Source: Symsagittifera roscoffensis
Taxonomy: Eukaryota > Xenacoelomorpha > Acoela > Convolutidae
Direction of reading: 5' to 3'
Assembly (NCBI RefSeq): GCF_963678635.1
Contig: NC_087066.1
Span: 60,792,875-60,856,874 of the forward strand
DNA: 64,000 bases
Positions 33,058 to 43,958 of this stretch are shown here, piece after piece (the stretch's first letter is position 1; each line of letters begins with the position of its first letter). A program made the translations under genes and the position numbers. The notes below the pieces were generated by a model. The model did not search any database. It was given only the letters and a program-made list of their open reading frames with translations, and was not told the DNA's origin.

Positions 33058-35940
33058 CTAAGGGGACAGAGGTGAGCCTTGTGGAACTCCCTGCTGAAAC
33101 ACTTTATACTTGGAAAGAGAACTGTTCCATCTGACACACGCTCTTCTGTCGCTAAGAAACGACTTGATCCACCGCAGGCAAGTAGGATGAAGGCCAGCTT
33201 TCGCTAAGTCTCTAAGAAGACCACCACGCCACACCCTATCAAACGCTCCTTTGAAGTCAACTGCCGTGATCACTGTTCGCTTCTTCATCTGTAAGTTGTC
33301 GAATGCCTTTTGGCTGAGGTTAGCAAGAACATCTGTTGTGGATCGTTTGGCACGAAATCCTGACTGACAATCTGGAATCATGTGAGTACTCTCGGCCCAA
33401 TGACGAACGCGGGATTCCATCATAGACTCCAGAACTTTGGCAATACACGGCAACAGAGAAACGGGCCTATAGCTCTTTATCTGAGAAGGCGGTTTACCAT
33501 TCTTCAAAATTGGCACAATGACTGCACGTTTCCAGCAATCTAGAACTTTTCCTAGACGTAAGCTCTCATTGAAGACACGAAGCAGAAACAAGATGCAATT
33601 CTCTGGCAAGTGCTTGATCATCTGGGGAACAACTCCATCTGGGCCGGCAGCTCCATTCTTCATCTTCTGTAAAGCTCTTGCCAACTCCTCTTCGGTGAAA
33701 CTGTCACCCAGCTCACCTTCCGAAGTTTCTTTCAGACTTTCTCTAGTCGCTAGGTAAGCTTCCTTGGAGTCCTCTCTAGTGATCTGGACCTTGCTGGCTG
33801 CGGCATACGTTTTCACTGCAAGTTCCGCTTTCGACTTGTCAGTGACAGCAGTCTTGTCCCCGGCACACACTGGATTGTCTGGCAATCCCAGTTTCTTCCT
33901 GCCATCCATACTTTGAAGCGTGCGCCAGACCTTGGTACTAGGAGTCGCCGGAGACAACGTGTCAACAAACTCCCGCCAACTACGTCGTTTTTCTTCTCTG
34001 ATGGTATCAGCAAACATCTTCTTCGCGTTCTTGTACCTTTCCACATTTTCTTCGCAAGGGCTCCTCCTCAAGAGACTGAAAGCATCCTTCATAGACCTCT
34101 TCGCGCTCTCACAGAGACTAGACCACCAAGGCTTTCTGTTGCCACCAACCTTAGTGAAGGGAGTTGACTCCTTAGCTGCCTTCTGCATCGTCTCGATCAG
34201 GACCTTGTAATTCTTCTCCAGTGACATATCTTCATTCCACTCTGACAAACTCCTGTCACACACACTGCTGTACTTCTCCCAGTCCGTTTTGTTGAAGTTA
34301 TACTTGCGTTTTGTCTCTTCTTCTTTCATCCCTGAAGAGCCAATGACCAATTGAATTGGCAAATGATCGGAACCAATGGTCTCCAGCACATCCCAAGAAC
34401 AACTACTCGCCACAGAACTGTGCACAATGGTGATGTCGGGTGCTGTTTCCACCATCGCGTGACCCAGCTGCCGAACCCGTGTAGGAATGCCACTATTCAC
34501 ATGCGCCATACTGTTGTCAATCAACCAGTCGTCAATTTCTTCTCCCAACTGATCGGAATCTCTGTTCGCATCCCATGAACCATGCGCATTAACATCCGCA
34601 CAGATAACAGAACTCTTCTCTCTAGGCCAATGGTTCAAATACAACGCAGCATCTCTCACGTCTGCACCACCAGTAGCAGGAGGACGGTACATATTCCAGA
34701 GATTCATCCAGCCATGCTTGGTCTCCACTGAAACTCCCAACGACTCCAAAGCAGCTCCTGTCGGAAGATTCAAACTTTCTAACCTGCGTGACTGGACTCC
34801 AGGTCTGACGAGCACCGCCAAACCTCCTTGAGGTTGCTCATTCTGCACCAGATGAACCGTGCGTTCTGCTCTATGGACTTTCCACCCATTAGCACTAGGG
34901 TCAGCAGTAGAACTCATCAGCTTCGTCTCTTGCAACAACGCAACATCAATTTTCTTCTCGTCGAGAAACTCGTTGAGACTGGTGACCTTACCTCTCCAAC
35001 CATCGATGTTCAGCTGCAAAATCTTCAAACATCTGGGCACTGGAGTCGTCACTCTTGGTCTCCGAGTTTGGGTGGCTGGCTGCAGAACTGCAACTGGAGC
35101 AACAGGGACAGTGGGAACTGTAACACACCCACAATGCCACCTGAAATTCTGATGTGCCCTGATCTCTTGGGTCGACATCCCTGCGCAGCGCTGATGTATC
35201 CAATTCTTGCAATCAACACAGTAGATAGACCAGACTCTGCTACTAACCGCCTCACCACAGTATCCACAAGGCCATTTCACCGGCCCCGGATTCAGCTCGA
35301 TATCCCCTGCCAGAATTAGAAGCCACCATAGATCGGGGTCACTATGGTGCTTCAGCAAAAACCCGCACTGGTTTCCATGTGTTTTGGCCAAACACTCTTT
35401 GGTATGGGAAATTTGAGATCCTTCTGCAAGGATGCACACCTGCCGCCACGTGAAGGCTTCCCAAATAGCAGGCTCTGCTCTTCCTTCTTTGAACTCGTTT
35501 CCACTGAAGGTGAGCTTCTTTAGATTGTCATCCTGTAAAACTTCGAGAAGTTTCTTCTTGTACAGGTCTTGAGCGCTGGCATATAGGATTCTCCTTAGTT
35601 TTTTCTTGCTACTTGGTATTTTCCTCGCTTGTCTTCCTGTGGCAGCCTTTTGAGGTTTGTTTGGCAAGAGGGTCTTTACATTCTGGTTCGCCTTGTCACT
35701 TAGAGCGTTAAGAGTGGCATCCTTGAGAATAGGATGTAACACTGCATTCTGTAGGAGATCCACAAGTTCCTCGACATTACATTCTTCGTCGGACTCTTGG
35801 GTCTCGGCTTCTTCTGGTCTTTGGGCATCTTCCAGGTGCTTCACTCTATTCTGATATTTAGGTTTCTTCCTCTGGCCTCTGATTCCTAGTGTTCTACTGG
35901 TGAAGGCTCGTTGCAGTCCTTGGATCAGTAATTTTTTCAC
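33058..35940 (-). CDS. LINE ORF2: 2A-like motif, PHD finger, APE endonuclease, RT (first 960 codons)
   Basis: Long open frame with no ATG near its start; its 5' side is in frame with the zinc-finger ORF. Residues 213-220 are D-I-E-L-N-P-G-P, preceded by hydrophobic LWWLLILAG: the D(V/I)ExNPGP consensus of 2A ribosome-skipping peptides, with the skip expected between G219 and P220. Residues 225-272 form a PHD-like finger (C225, C228, C241, C244, H249, C252, C270, C272). The APE endonuclease begins near 307 (ILQLNIDGW, LLQETK) and contains SDHLPI. The RT follows with YRPVSLLPCIAKVLES, VDFKGAFDRV and GVPQGSPLSP, where one TAG ends the frame. The same frame continues at 32728-33033 with AQFADDYSLY. 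Its length and integrity imply recent activity. Confidence 0.85.
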   Translation of the reverse strand: MKKLLIQGLQRAFTSRTLGIRGQRKKPKYQNRVKHLEDAQRPEEAETQESDEECNVEELVDLLQNAVLHPILKDATLNALSDKANQNVKTLLPNKPQKAATGRQARKIPSSKKKLRRILYASAQDLYKKKLLEVLQDDNLKKLTFSGNEFKEGRAEPAIWEAFTWRQVCILAEGSQISHTKECLAKTHGNQCGFLLKHHSDPDLWWLLILAGDIELNPGPVKWPCGYCGEAVSSRVWSIYCVDCKNWIHQRCAGMSTQEIRAHQNFRWHCGCVTVPTVPVAPVAVLQPATQTRRPRVTTPVPRCLKILQLNIDGWRGKVTSLNEFLDEKKIDVALLQETKLMSSTADPSANGWKVHRAERTVHLVQNEQPQGGLAVLVRPGVQSRRLESLNLPTGAALESLGVSVETKHGWMNLWNMYRPPATGGADVRDAALYLNHWPREKSSVICADVNAHGSWDANRDSDQLGEEIDDWLIDNSMAHVNSGIPTRVRQLGHAMVETAPDITIVHSSVASSCSWDVLETIGSDHLPIQLVIGSSGMKEEETKRKYNFNKTDWEKYSSVCDRSLSEWNEDMSLEKNYKVLIETMQKAAKESTPFTKVGGNRKPWWSSLCESAKRSMKDAFSLLRRSPCEENVERYKNAKKMFADTIREEKRRSWREFVDTLSPATPSTKVWRTLQSMDGRKKLGLPDNPVCAGDKTAVTDKSKAELAVKTYAAASKVQITREDSKEAYLATRESLKETSEGELGDSFTEEELARALQKMKNGAAGPDGVVPQMIKHLPENCILFLLRVFNESLRLGKVLDCWKRAVIVPILKNGKPPSQIKSYRPVSLLPCIAKVLESMMESRVRHWAESTHMIPDCQSGFRAKRSTTDVLANLSQKAFDNLQMKKRTVITAVDFKGAFDRVWRGGLLRDLAKAGLHPTCLRWIKSFLSDRRACVRWNSSLSKYKVFQQGVPQGSPLSP

Positions 35941-35949
35941 CGCTTAGGA

Positions 35950-36312
35950 CTAGCTTGGATTCATCTTGGGCCAAAAGTTTACTTCGTCGTCTGTCCATCT
36001 CGCCTTGACTCCTATCTTCTGTTCCGAGAAGAACTCATCTTCATGCTTGTTCCTCGTGTGGACGCCTAGCCCTGCAGCTGTCTTACACTTCACGCCACAC
36101 GAACAATCAAAGGTCGTCTTAACATATGAATTCGCAAGGGACTTTTTCTTCTGGCACGTTCTCGAGTGAAGTGTTATGCCTGCTTTGTTCTTACATATCT
36201 TCGCACAAAGTTGATACATGAGCGAGACACTACTCTTGAGGGCCTGGGTTGCTAGTTTAGCCGCAGTTGCAGCACCAACTGTATTATCTCTTATTTCTTG
36301 ATTCATGAGCAT
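35950..36312 (-). CDS. Zinc-finger frame at the 5' end of the 2A-type LINE
   Basis: 120 codons from ATG at 36312. Two finger-like motifs: C36-x3-C40-x8-H49-x3-C53 and C72-x3-C76-x8-H85-x4-H90, each with the K(N/T)-A-G-(I/L)-x-(L/V)-H centre common in LINE-encoded nucleic-acid-binding fingers. It ends with RWTDDEVNFWPKMNPS, then TAG, one codon and TAA, after which the same frame continues as ORF2. It could be a separate ORF1 or the broken N-terminus of a single protein. Confidence 0.6.
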   Translation of the reverse strand: MLMNQEIRDNTVGAATAAKLATQALKSSVSLMYQLCAKICKNKAGITLHSRTCQKKKSLANSYVKTTFDCSCGVKCKTAAGLGVHTRNKHEDEFFSEQKIGVKARWTDDEVNFWPKMNPS

Positions 36313-36743
36313 ATTGGGTTTTTCAACAACATGGGGTCACGGGTGTTGTCGCGGGCTGGTCATTTTCGCCTATACCCCCAGATCCCAAAGTTAAGGCTAG
36401 AAACACGAAGGGTCGTCTTCTTCTTTAAGGCTGCATCTTTTTAGCTGACCCCAAAGCACTGAGGCCCTAACCCCAATAGACCGATGGAGCCCGCAACGTT
36501 CCTTTGACTCGGCGACAGCATGCAGGACGTCCCAAATATCGGGCTAACACCATAAACAAGTCGACTATCATTATCATCATAATACTTTTTGTATACCGTA
36601 CGCAAGTTTTGTGCATGTATTTCAGTTTACAATCTTTTCTGATGAATCGCTCTAGACTAAATTGAAGTTCTGTTCGACTGAATTTTTGTTTGACTGTCGC
36701 CATTGACGTTATGTTTTGACTGGTGTTTTATTTCGAGATAGAG

Positions 36744-38764
36744 ATGGAAACTGTGAAAGTGGTGCCTCCTCAGCAGCAGCAGCCGACGAAGAACAACCTA
36801 TCTGTTCCGTGGGTGGAGAAACACAGACCACGTGAGTTGAAAGATATTGTGGGAAATGAAGACACGATTGAGATGCTGCAACACTTCGCACTCAAGGGAA
36901 ACATGCCCAATGTATTACTCTGCGGAACACCAGGTGAGATCTTTTTGCCATATTATCCCCCAATGGATCCGCCATATAATACGAAAAAAATTTTTTGGGG
37001 GGGGGCCTTATATTTGTTCGTTAAATTTTTAGGGTTAAATGTGTAAAATCTTTTTAGGGCGAGCCATTTTGATTATTAGAGTGACAATTTTTTTTTCTGG
37101 GTATTTTCCCTTGTTTCTTACCTTTGATTATCTTTGAGTATTGGTTGAGAAATTGACATTGTAATGCACTTGAGTTATTAGGAATTGGAAAAACGACTGC
37201 CATTCTCTGCTATGCGCGTACTCTTCTGGGTGGCCTGTACAAAGAGGCCGTGCTTGAGCTGAATGCCTCAAATGACAGAGGCATCGACGTCGTCAGAAAC
37301 AAAATCAAAAATTTTGCTCAGAAGAAAGTGACTTTGAGAGAAAATCAACACAAGTTGATCATTTTGGACGAGGCAGATTCAATGACCGATGGGGCACAAC
37401 AGGCATTAAGACGGACCATGGAGTTGTATTCAAACACGACTCGTTTTGCCCTGGCTTGTTAGTAGCAGATTTTTTCTCTCGTCTAATATACAACTTGAAG
37501 TTGTCCTAAATATAATTTGGGCGGTGAAATTTTTAGCGTACCAAAGTCTAATCCATTACTTCTCTATTTGAAAACACTCCTTGAAGTATAAATTTAATTG
37601 TTTAATCTTAGCATGTTAAGCCTGGAAATCAAACCAGCTTAGAGTGACTGTTTGAAAATTTGTCGAAAATTGTAAGTGGGTAGCTAACCGATAAAAAGCT
37701 TTCACATCACCATTTTTTGTCATTCTGTTGGTAACAAAAAAGTACGCGGCGGTTAGGGTGGCGAAGTGGTTATGTAATCGGAAGTAGGATCAAACTTCTG
37801 AGACCATTGGATCATGGGTTCGATTCTGCGACTCCGCGTTGCCTTGTGAGGTTGAGCTCTCTCTCTCTCTCTATCGATCTGTCTATCTATCTCTCTCTTT
37901 TTTATGTTCAGTTCCAGCCAACTTTTTGCTTAGGCTCCTACAGGGCTAATAGCGCTAAGAAAAAAGTGACTGTGTTTGAGTGTAGGTAATACTTCGGACA
38001 AGATTATTGAGCCGATACAGTCGCGTTGCGCCATTCTGCGCTTCTCCAGTCTGTCCGATGCACAAATACTAGCTAGAGTAATGCAGATCTGTGAGTTTGA
38101 GAAGGTGAAGAGCACGGATGATGGACTGGAAGCTGTTGTGTTCACAGCACAAGGAGACATGCGACAGGTTAATTGGCGCTTTGTTTTTTGCATTGAACAC
38201 TGAAACAATTTCGAATTTTTCTTCTGGACCACCGGTTAATTATTTGAGATTTGCTCGAGCAGATGTGGTAGCATCGAAAAAATCGCGAGTTATCTCGTTG
38301 TAATTTTCGTCACTAGACTAAATTGCTTAGGCGGAACAATTTATCCACCCTCAAAGAAAAATATGTCAATTTTATGGTGTTAAAATCTTCAGGCCATCAA
38401 CAACCTGCAATCGACAGTTGCGGGATTTGAACTTGTAACGAGTGAGAACGTGTTCAAAGTCTGCGATGAGCCGCACCCGCTGATGGTAAAAGAAATGCTG
38501 GATTTCTGCACCAAATGCGAACTGAATGAAGCATACAAAATTCTAAATCATCTGTGGAAGCTGGGATACTCTTCTGAAGACCTGATAACATCTGTTTTCC
38601 GGGTCTGCAAAGGTCAACAAATGGACGAGATGCTTAAGTTAGATTTCATTAAGGAGATTGGGTTCACACATATGCGAATTTGCAGCGGAGTGAGCTCGCT
38701 TTTACAAATGACTGGAATGATATCGAAACTCTGTACGATTTCAGAGCAACATTACAATTCGTGA
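36744..38764 (+). CDS. RFC2: Replication factor C subunit 2 (RFC2, 40-kDa type), four exons
   Basis: Exons 36744-36933, 37182-37457, 37986-38167 and 38393-38764 join in frame to 339 codons plus stop; all three introns are GT-AG (248, 528 and 225 bp). RFC2 is an AAA+ ATPase subunit of the clamp loader that places PCNA on DNA; it also serves in alternative clamp loaders. Visible motifs: WVEKHRP near residue 23, Walker A GTPGIGKTT at 61-69 (split by intron 1), [18 protein letters not shown], Walker B LDEADSM with [12 protein letters not shown], sensor 1 NTSDK (split by intron 2), the SRC arginine-finger motif IQSRC, and the C-terminal collar ([38 protein letters not shown]). All key residues are intact and length is normal. 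The Walker A has T in place of the usual second P (GPPG). Intron 2 carries a SINE-like insertion. Confidence 0.96.
37748..37845 (+). repeat. tRNA-derived SINE-like insertion in RFC2 intron 2
   Basis: Polymerase III type promoter: A box TGGCGAAGTGG at 37759-37769 and B box GGTTCGATTC at 37817-37826, both exact matches to the consensus, 59 nt apart. This spacing fits a long-variable-arm tRNA (Leu/Ser type) origin. The acceptor ends do not pair well, so it is a SINE head, not a tRNA gene. It is followed by a CT/CTAT microsatellite, a usual SINE tail type. Confidence 0.6.
37856..37903. repeat. (CT)n/(CTAT)n microsatellite in RFC2 intron 2
   Basis: A run of CT dinucleotides followed by CTAT units, directly downstream of the SINE-like sequence and before the exon-3 acceptor. 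Confidence 0.8.
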
Positions 38765-39007
38765 TTCAAACATTTGAGAACTTTTTTCTTTGATTTGAGC
38801 GATTGTTTTTCTAAAATTTTGATTATGGATTTGCTTATTGTCTTTGAATTTACATTATTTTCTATGCCTCAGTTTTCTCAAAGTCAGGCCAATTCGGTCA
38901 AATAGTTTTCATTCTATCTATACTTTTTGCCTTTCTGATTAAGTTTAAAAGAACGAAGTGATTTTCATTTATATTGGTCTTGGTAGTAGTTAGAAGATAG
39001 TTGAAAG

Positions 39008-39232
39008 ATGCCTGAGGGAAAAAGAGCCCGACCTGAGGGCACTAAGTGCCCGAGTATGGATCTTTTGCCCGAGGCCATCTTCAACTATGTTCTAACTGTT
39101 GAAGAGTATGTTTTGGCTCTTTCTGAGGGAAAGATTCCAGAAAATTGTGAAAGAGCCCGGAAAATTGTGAAAGATCCCGGAAAAGTACGCGAAACTATGC
39201 AAATGATTTCTTTTTTCATTCATGCGCTCTAA
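39008..39232 (+). CDS. Hypothetical 74-codon frame
   Basis: ATG at 39008; the product starts MPEGKRARPEG and is charged throughout. A direct repeat of GTGAAAGA(G/T)CCCGGAAAA near 39150-39185 encodes part of the C-terminus. I recognise no family. It lies about 240 bp after RFC2 in the same orientation. It could be a small gene's first exon or chance. Confidence 0.2.
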   Translation: MPEGKRARPEGTKCPSMDLLPEAIFNYVLTVEEYVLALSEGKIPENCERARKIVKDPGKVRETMQMISFFIHAL

Positions 39233-39719
39233 TATTTCATTTTTCATTCATGCCATGTCGTGAAAGAACATGTGTGAAAGAGCAAAAACATACTCTTCAT
39301 GTTTTTTGTTTGTTTTTGTTTTCGGAAAAAGGGCTAAAATGCTCTAATAACTACAGAAGTGCATTCATACATTTTATTGCACTTATGATTACAATTCCGT
39401 ATATGTGAAATTTTGATTTCAGATCAAGTTAATCTGCTAAAATCTAGGTAACTTGAGCTCTCCTTATTGCGAAAGTGAAAATGGCGCGGAAAAACGTGTG
39501 AAAGACTTCTAGTTTGTAAAGTGGATTTTATTTTCTGGATTTCCAAGAATAAAAAATTAATCATTGATCCATTTTTCTTAAATTGGGCTATTTTTATCAA
39601 AAAATTAGAACACAAATTTTCCAAAATTCGAAGAGTTTTAATCTGATATATTTTCTATTTTCGAAAAATTTTCGATAAAAAATTTTCAAAAGTTTATTCC
39701 ACAAAAATTAAGGAATCTT

Positions 39720-40190
39720 GGCAATCTCAAATTTTAGATTATTTGACCGTTTTTTAAACTTTTTGGTTTCTCGAAAACTTCCCTCCGAAATATGAGATTT
39801 GAGGTTCAATCAAAGAAAATGTTGAAAAAATGCCAGGATCAAACGGCTATGTCTAATTTTTCTACTAAACAAGTTATGGCCCTGAGAAAAGTCAATATTT
39901 TAATTTTTGAGCGTTTTACTCGAAAACTACTCAGCCGAATCTGATATCAAGGGTTTAATTGAGGCAACCGGTTGTGAGGCAAAAGCGGCTACGCCTTAAA
40001 CTTTGTTCGAATTTTGTGATGTATTTCGGAATTTTCTAAATCCTCAAAAAATGCACTCTTATTTTATTACAGAATCATTTAAGGTTTTGGGTGAAGCCCA
40101 TTTTTTGAAATTATCTATTCTATCCAGCATCGAAACACCAAAATTTATCAAACAAATTCTTCCTACGTTAGTTGGGCCCCTAGTATACTT
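39720..40190 (+). repeat. Dispersed element with internal degenerate repeats, copy 2
   Basis: Same family as 14230-15160: CGAAAACTTCCCTCCGAAAT, CAAGTTATGGCCCTGAG, CGAAAACTACTCAGCCGAAT, AGCGGCTACGCC, then the conserved tail TTATTTTATTACAGAATC and AGGTTTTGGGTGAAGCCCA. About two iterations are present. Confidence 0.6.
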
Positions 40191-40232
40191 TCAGCCTTTT
40201 TTTGGCTAGGTTTCGTTATTCTGCTTCAAGCT

Positions 40233-40607
40233 TCAACTGAAACTTCGCTGTCTGTTTTCGAATAATTGCAATGATTTTAACAAAAAACTCTGTTTAGAAT
40301 GTGAATGATTCATAGCTTTACCCACGCGAGCGTGCGAGTGTAGTGTTGTACTACGCAGATCGCTTTTCCTTGGCTTGAGCTTCGATTGTTTGCCAACTTG
40401 CTTGATTATATTGTATGCGATTTTATGCAATTGGCGTATGCGCCATTCTGGTGACGGTTTCAAATAACCATTCCAAAGTGATTTGTGGCCAACTAATTGG
40501 TACGCAATCAGACAGTAAATTGCTATTTTTTCATGCTTTTGTCTTTTTATTGACCCTTTTAAAGGCACTTGGCTTTTTTCAATAATAGTTTCTATCAATA
40601 ATTCCAT
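40233..40607 (-). CDS. Hypothetical 124-codon frame
   Basis: ATG at 40607 on the minus strand; the product is basic (Lys/Arg/Ser-rich) with no domain I recognise. It lies next to a repeat cluster. The surrounding 40620-42060 is AT-rich and shows no gene, RNA or clear repeat to my reading. Confidence 0.15.
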   Translation of the reverse strand: MELLIETIIEKSQVPLKGSIKRQKHEKIAIYCLIAYQLVGHKSLWNGYLKPSPEWRIRQLHKIAYNIIKQVGKQSKLKPRKSDLRSTTLHSHARVGKAMNHSHSKQSFLLKSLQLFENRQRSFS

Positions 40608-42059
40608 TTCCCATTGCAGTAAAATAGTTTTCTATGCTAGAAACAGTTTTATATCCTGCTAAATGCCAATTAAAATATGGAGAACATTATTTACGGATGA
40701 TTGATGATTTTCTAAAAAAAAATGTTCTTAATAAAATTTGATTTGAATTTCAATCTTCGAAGATGCATTACTAACTTTAACTGAACTTACTAATGCATCA
40801 CTAATGAAGTTAGGGATGATATTGATCTTGAGAACCTTTAGGTTGTCTGCCTTATAGATCTAAAGAAAGTTTTTAACGCTACAGTACTTGTTCTAAAAAT
40901 TGGATAAGGCTGTTTTTTTTGAAATTGATCTTTTCAGAAATTTTTTCCAAGAATAAAAATTGTGTCCGACAAGAATCGGTTCAATGCTATTTATTTTTTT
41001 TTACCAATAAAGATCTACCTAATTTTTGCAAATCGAGCAACTCATCTTTTTTCGCTGTCAAAATAATCTACACTAACGGTAGACAACTCAATAATTGAAA
41101 GCAAATCTTTCGCAGTAAGCAGAGTGCTTCGGATGCAAAAAAACATATATGAAAAAAAAAAAAATCTATTTATAATAAAAACCAAATGAAAAAGTAGTTA
41201 GCACAAGTTATTGTTTTTAGAAAATCGAAAAAGTTATAAATTGCACTTTTTCGGTCTTTCAATGATATATATAAAAATGTGACATCCTTTGAGTAGGTTT
41301 ATAGAGGTTTATCAAAATATGATAGTGTAATTTTCAAAAGTAGGCGCTTTTTTTTGCTGAACACAGCTTTTTTAATGATAAATCCGTTTCCGGAGTCCAT
41401 TATAGCATACGGTTTCCTAGATTTTGATAACAATATAATGCTAGTGGAATTTACTTGGAGGATTTTGTTAAGATACAAAAAAAATTATTGCAAAAACTGT
41501 ATGTTCAAAATTACTGTTAGTACAATAATGAAGACTGGCAATTTCAGACAGCCCCTGGATTTTTTTTGCTGTCGATTTTAAAGATAGGTTCAAACAAAAT
41601 TCATAGCTCTCGACTATTACACTGATGAATTTAGATCTTTTACACGTCGCAGAATAACACAAAACATTTTGAAAAACCTACATATTTCTTTTAACCTAAA
41701 TTACACTTGCGAGAGCAAGTGACGTGTAATTGGGAAAAAGACTTTTTCCCGGCAAACAAATTTTCTTACAAGCAATTGAGTTTACTTCATTATTGAATCT
41801 TCGAAACTTCCAGGTTTCTTACCATTAGGTCTGGAAGCAATGCGGCAGAACTTTTTTTATCCCCAGTGTGTATAAAATTGATTTTTTTCCGTTAAAAACT
41901 GAATAGTTGAACTTTTGTTTGTCTGCTCAAATTTTGTCGGCATCTTGGCCTAGAAATCGTGTGTGCTGCAAACAGGTAAAATGAAAATTTGTGGGATTGT
42001 TTAAAATTTTATTTTAGTTGTTTAAGAAGCCTTTGAATTTTTTTTGCAAAAATTTCACT

Positions 42060-42860
42060 CGTTTTTCTTACACCAAAAATTATCGCCCTCGAAAATTTTT
42101 TGACCTGTGGTTTTTGTAACGTTTTTGATTTTGATCTCTCACAGAATACTCTCCCAAGTCTGAGATTTTAGTTCCGTGCAAAAAAAAGGGTTGTGTAAAT
42201 TTCTCCTGCTTAATCGACTACGCTTCGTTTTGTAAGTCCCCCGGAAAAGTCGATTTTTGTTTTTCTTTCCGTTTTTTGTAACTATTTGACTGTTCTCCAA
42301 AACTATTTCTCCAAATCGGAGTTTTTGGGTTCAATCAAAATAACAAGTTTTGTGATTCTCTTCTGCATAAGCGGCTATGTCCGAAATTGTTTGCAAGAAA
42401 AGCTATGGTTCTCGGAAAATTCAAAATACAATTTAGTTGTTTTTTGACCGTTGTATAGAAATTTTTTGACTTTTTTCAATAATTACACTAAACTTTTTAT
42501 GTTAAACGTTCAATCTAAATATCCGGTTTTAGAAATATTTTCTGCTTAAGCGACCAGTTACTTCTTTAGAGAAAAACAGTTATGAATTTTGGAAAGTCAA
42601 GTTTTTGAACTTTTGACCGTTTTTTAGAAAGCTTTCGACGACTTTTCTTAGAAAATACTCAGTCGAATCCGAAATTAAGGGTTCCAACGAAAAAGTCGGT
42701 TGCAGAACTTTTTCCTGCAGAAGTGGTGACTCCTTATTTTTTGTAAAAGAAAAGTTATGTCCATAAGGAAGCTCCAATATCTTTAAATTTTTACGCTTAT
42801 TTTAGTAGAGAAACAACAAAGCTTTTGCGCAAAGTTCAATTTTTGAAGATACGTATTTCA
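42060..42860 (+). repeat. Dispersed element with internal degenerate repeats, copy 3
   Basis: Several diverged iterations of the unit seen at 14.2 and 39.7 kb (CTCCCAAGTCTGAGATTTT, TAAGCGGCTATGTCCG, AAAGCTATGGTTCTCGGAAA, GAAAATACTCAGTCGAATCC), ending with the same tail in diverged form (TTATTTTAGTAGAGAAACAA, then AAGTTCAATTTTTGAAGAT). It is more diverged than copy 1. Confidence 0.5.
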
Positions 42861-43273
42861 TACGGTATCAGTATAACAAATTCGAAAAACAGTTATCTTG
42901 TATTGAGACCTGGTTCACTTAGTTTTTTCAACTTTTTTTTTCATTTTTTCCTACTTCTGTTTTTTTATGTTTGTGTTGTATCGCAAATGGTGCGAAACTC
43001 CGCTTTGCTTCTGTGTTTTAAACAGTTTTCTTTCTTGCTGTATCAAGATGATAAGGTTGAAATTATTAAAGATGAGACTACTAATTGCCTACAATTTTGT
43101 TTTATTGATTGATTGAAACTCATGACAATGTATTTAAGAAATTTGGTAAGCTAGCAACTCGTAGGCTCGATTTCGGCGGTAAGTATATTACGAGTTGTCT
43201 TTTAATGCGAGTAGATTTTTTTGCGAGTTTTCTCTTGTTGCGAGTTGTCGCATTGCATTCTTCCATATATTTC

Positions 43274-43318
43274 CTTGGTAAATAATTCTAGCTAAACTCT
43301 TGGTAAATAATTCTAGCT
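43274..43318. repeat. 25-bp direct repeat
   Basis: CTTGGTAAATAATTCTAGCT occurs at 43274 and 43299. The stretch 42860-43950 is otherwise without a recognised gene; near 43150-43255 the string GCGAGT recurs several times. Confidence 0.6.
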
Positions 43319-43958
43319 TTTCTGTTATGTAAGGTTTTCATCCGTTTCGATTTGTCATAACCGTTTCTTTCCCATGAATATGTAAATTGAACTTTAGGAC
43401 TTCCTCGAAATAAGTAATAAGACATTGATCTCAAGAATGTAGACAAAAAAAGAAGATTTTCGCTCAGAGTCACCTGGAAACGGATCTGTAGCTCCGATGG
43501 CGATCTCCTAAGACAATACTAATATTTTTTAGTAAGTGTGTTGATTGTGAATTTTAATTTTTTTTCTGCCTGAAAATATTTTATTATGGTTATTACTCTG
43601 GAAACTGTATAAACTCTGGAATATGTTTCACGATCTTCGTGTGACTGAAAGGCATGAAAAACGCTGAACTTGTTTTTCGATCGCTATTAAATTGAGTACA
43701 TGATCTGCTAGATGGCTTTGCTTTGTATCCTATCCGGTTTTCATGAATCAATTTACTTTCTTTTCATTAAACAGGCCTTTTAATTTTCACATCGTTGTTG
43801 GTATTAAATCTGTGAAACCGTTTTTCATTCACGTGCGTTCAATCGTAACACCAATCGAACTTCAGTGTGGTTTAATATACGTGCATTTTTGTCTATTTTT
43901 CAGATTCTGTATTGTTTATTTGATCTGATTTTTTTTGGAACCAATATTGAGCTGTAAA

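Larger units (their letters stand above)
31797..36466 (-). mobile_element. Ingi/Vingi-like LINE with a 2A-like peptide, nearly intact
   Basis: A 4.6-kb minus-strand LINE, 5' end near 36.4 kb and 3' end at the CAA tail. Order of parts: zinc-finger frame, in-frame stops, long frame with 2A-like motif, PHD-type finger, APE endonuclease, RT, and a C-terminal CCHC-like segment (CRQCDSEEVEDTEHFILKC). Only a few lesions are visible: two stops between the first frames, one TAG in the RT and two frameshifts near 32750 and 32120. It abuts the array-bearing LINE, so it probably inserted into it or beside it. Clade assignment rests on the thumb pattern (LGVNIDTQLTFS, LYNAYVKPGALYASEVWG) and is provisional. 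Confidence 0.8.

Noticed and set aside
34828-35319. 163-codon plus-strand frame
   Set aside because: Antisense shadow of the LINE endonuclease/PHD region.
37748-37845. A functional tRNA-Leu/Ser gene in RFC2 intron 2
   Set aside because: Exact A and B boxes but no convincing acceptor or T stem; a SINE head fits better.
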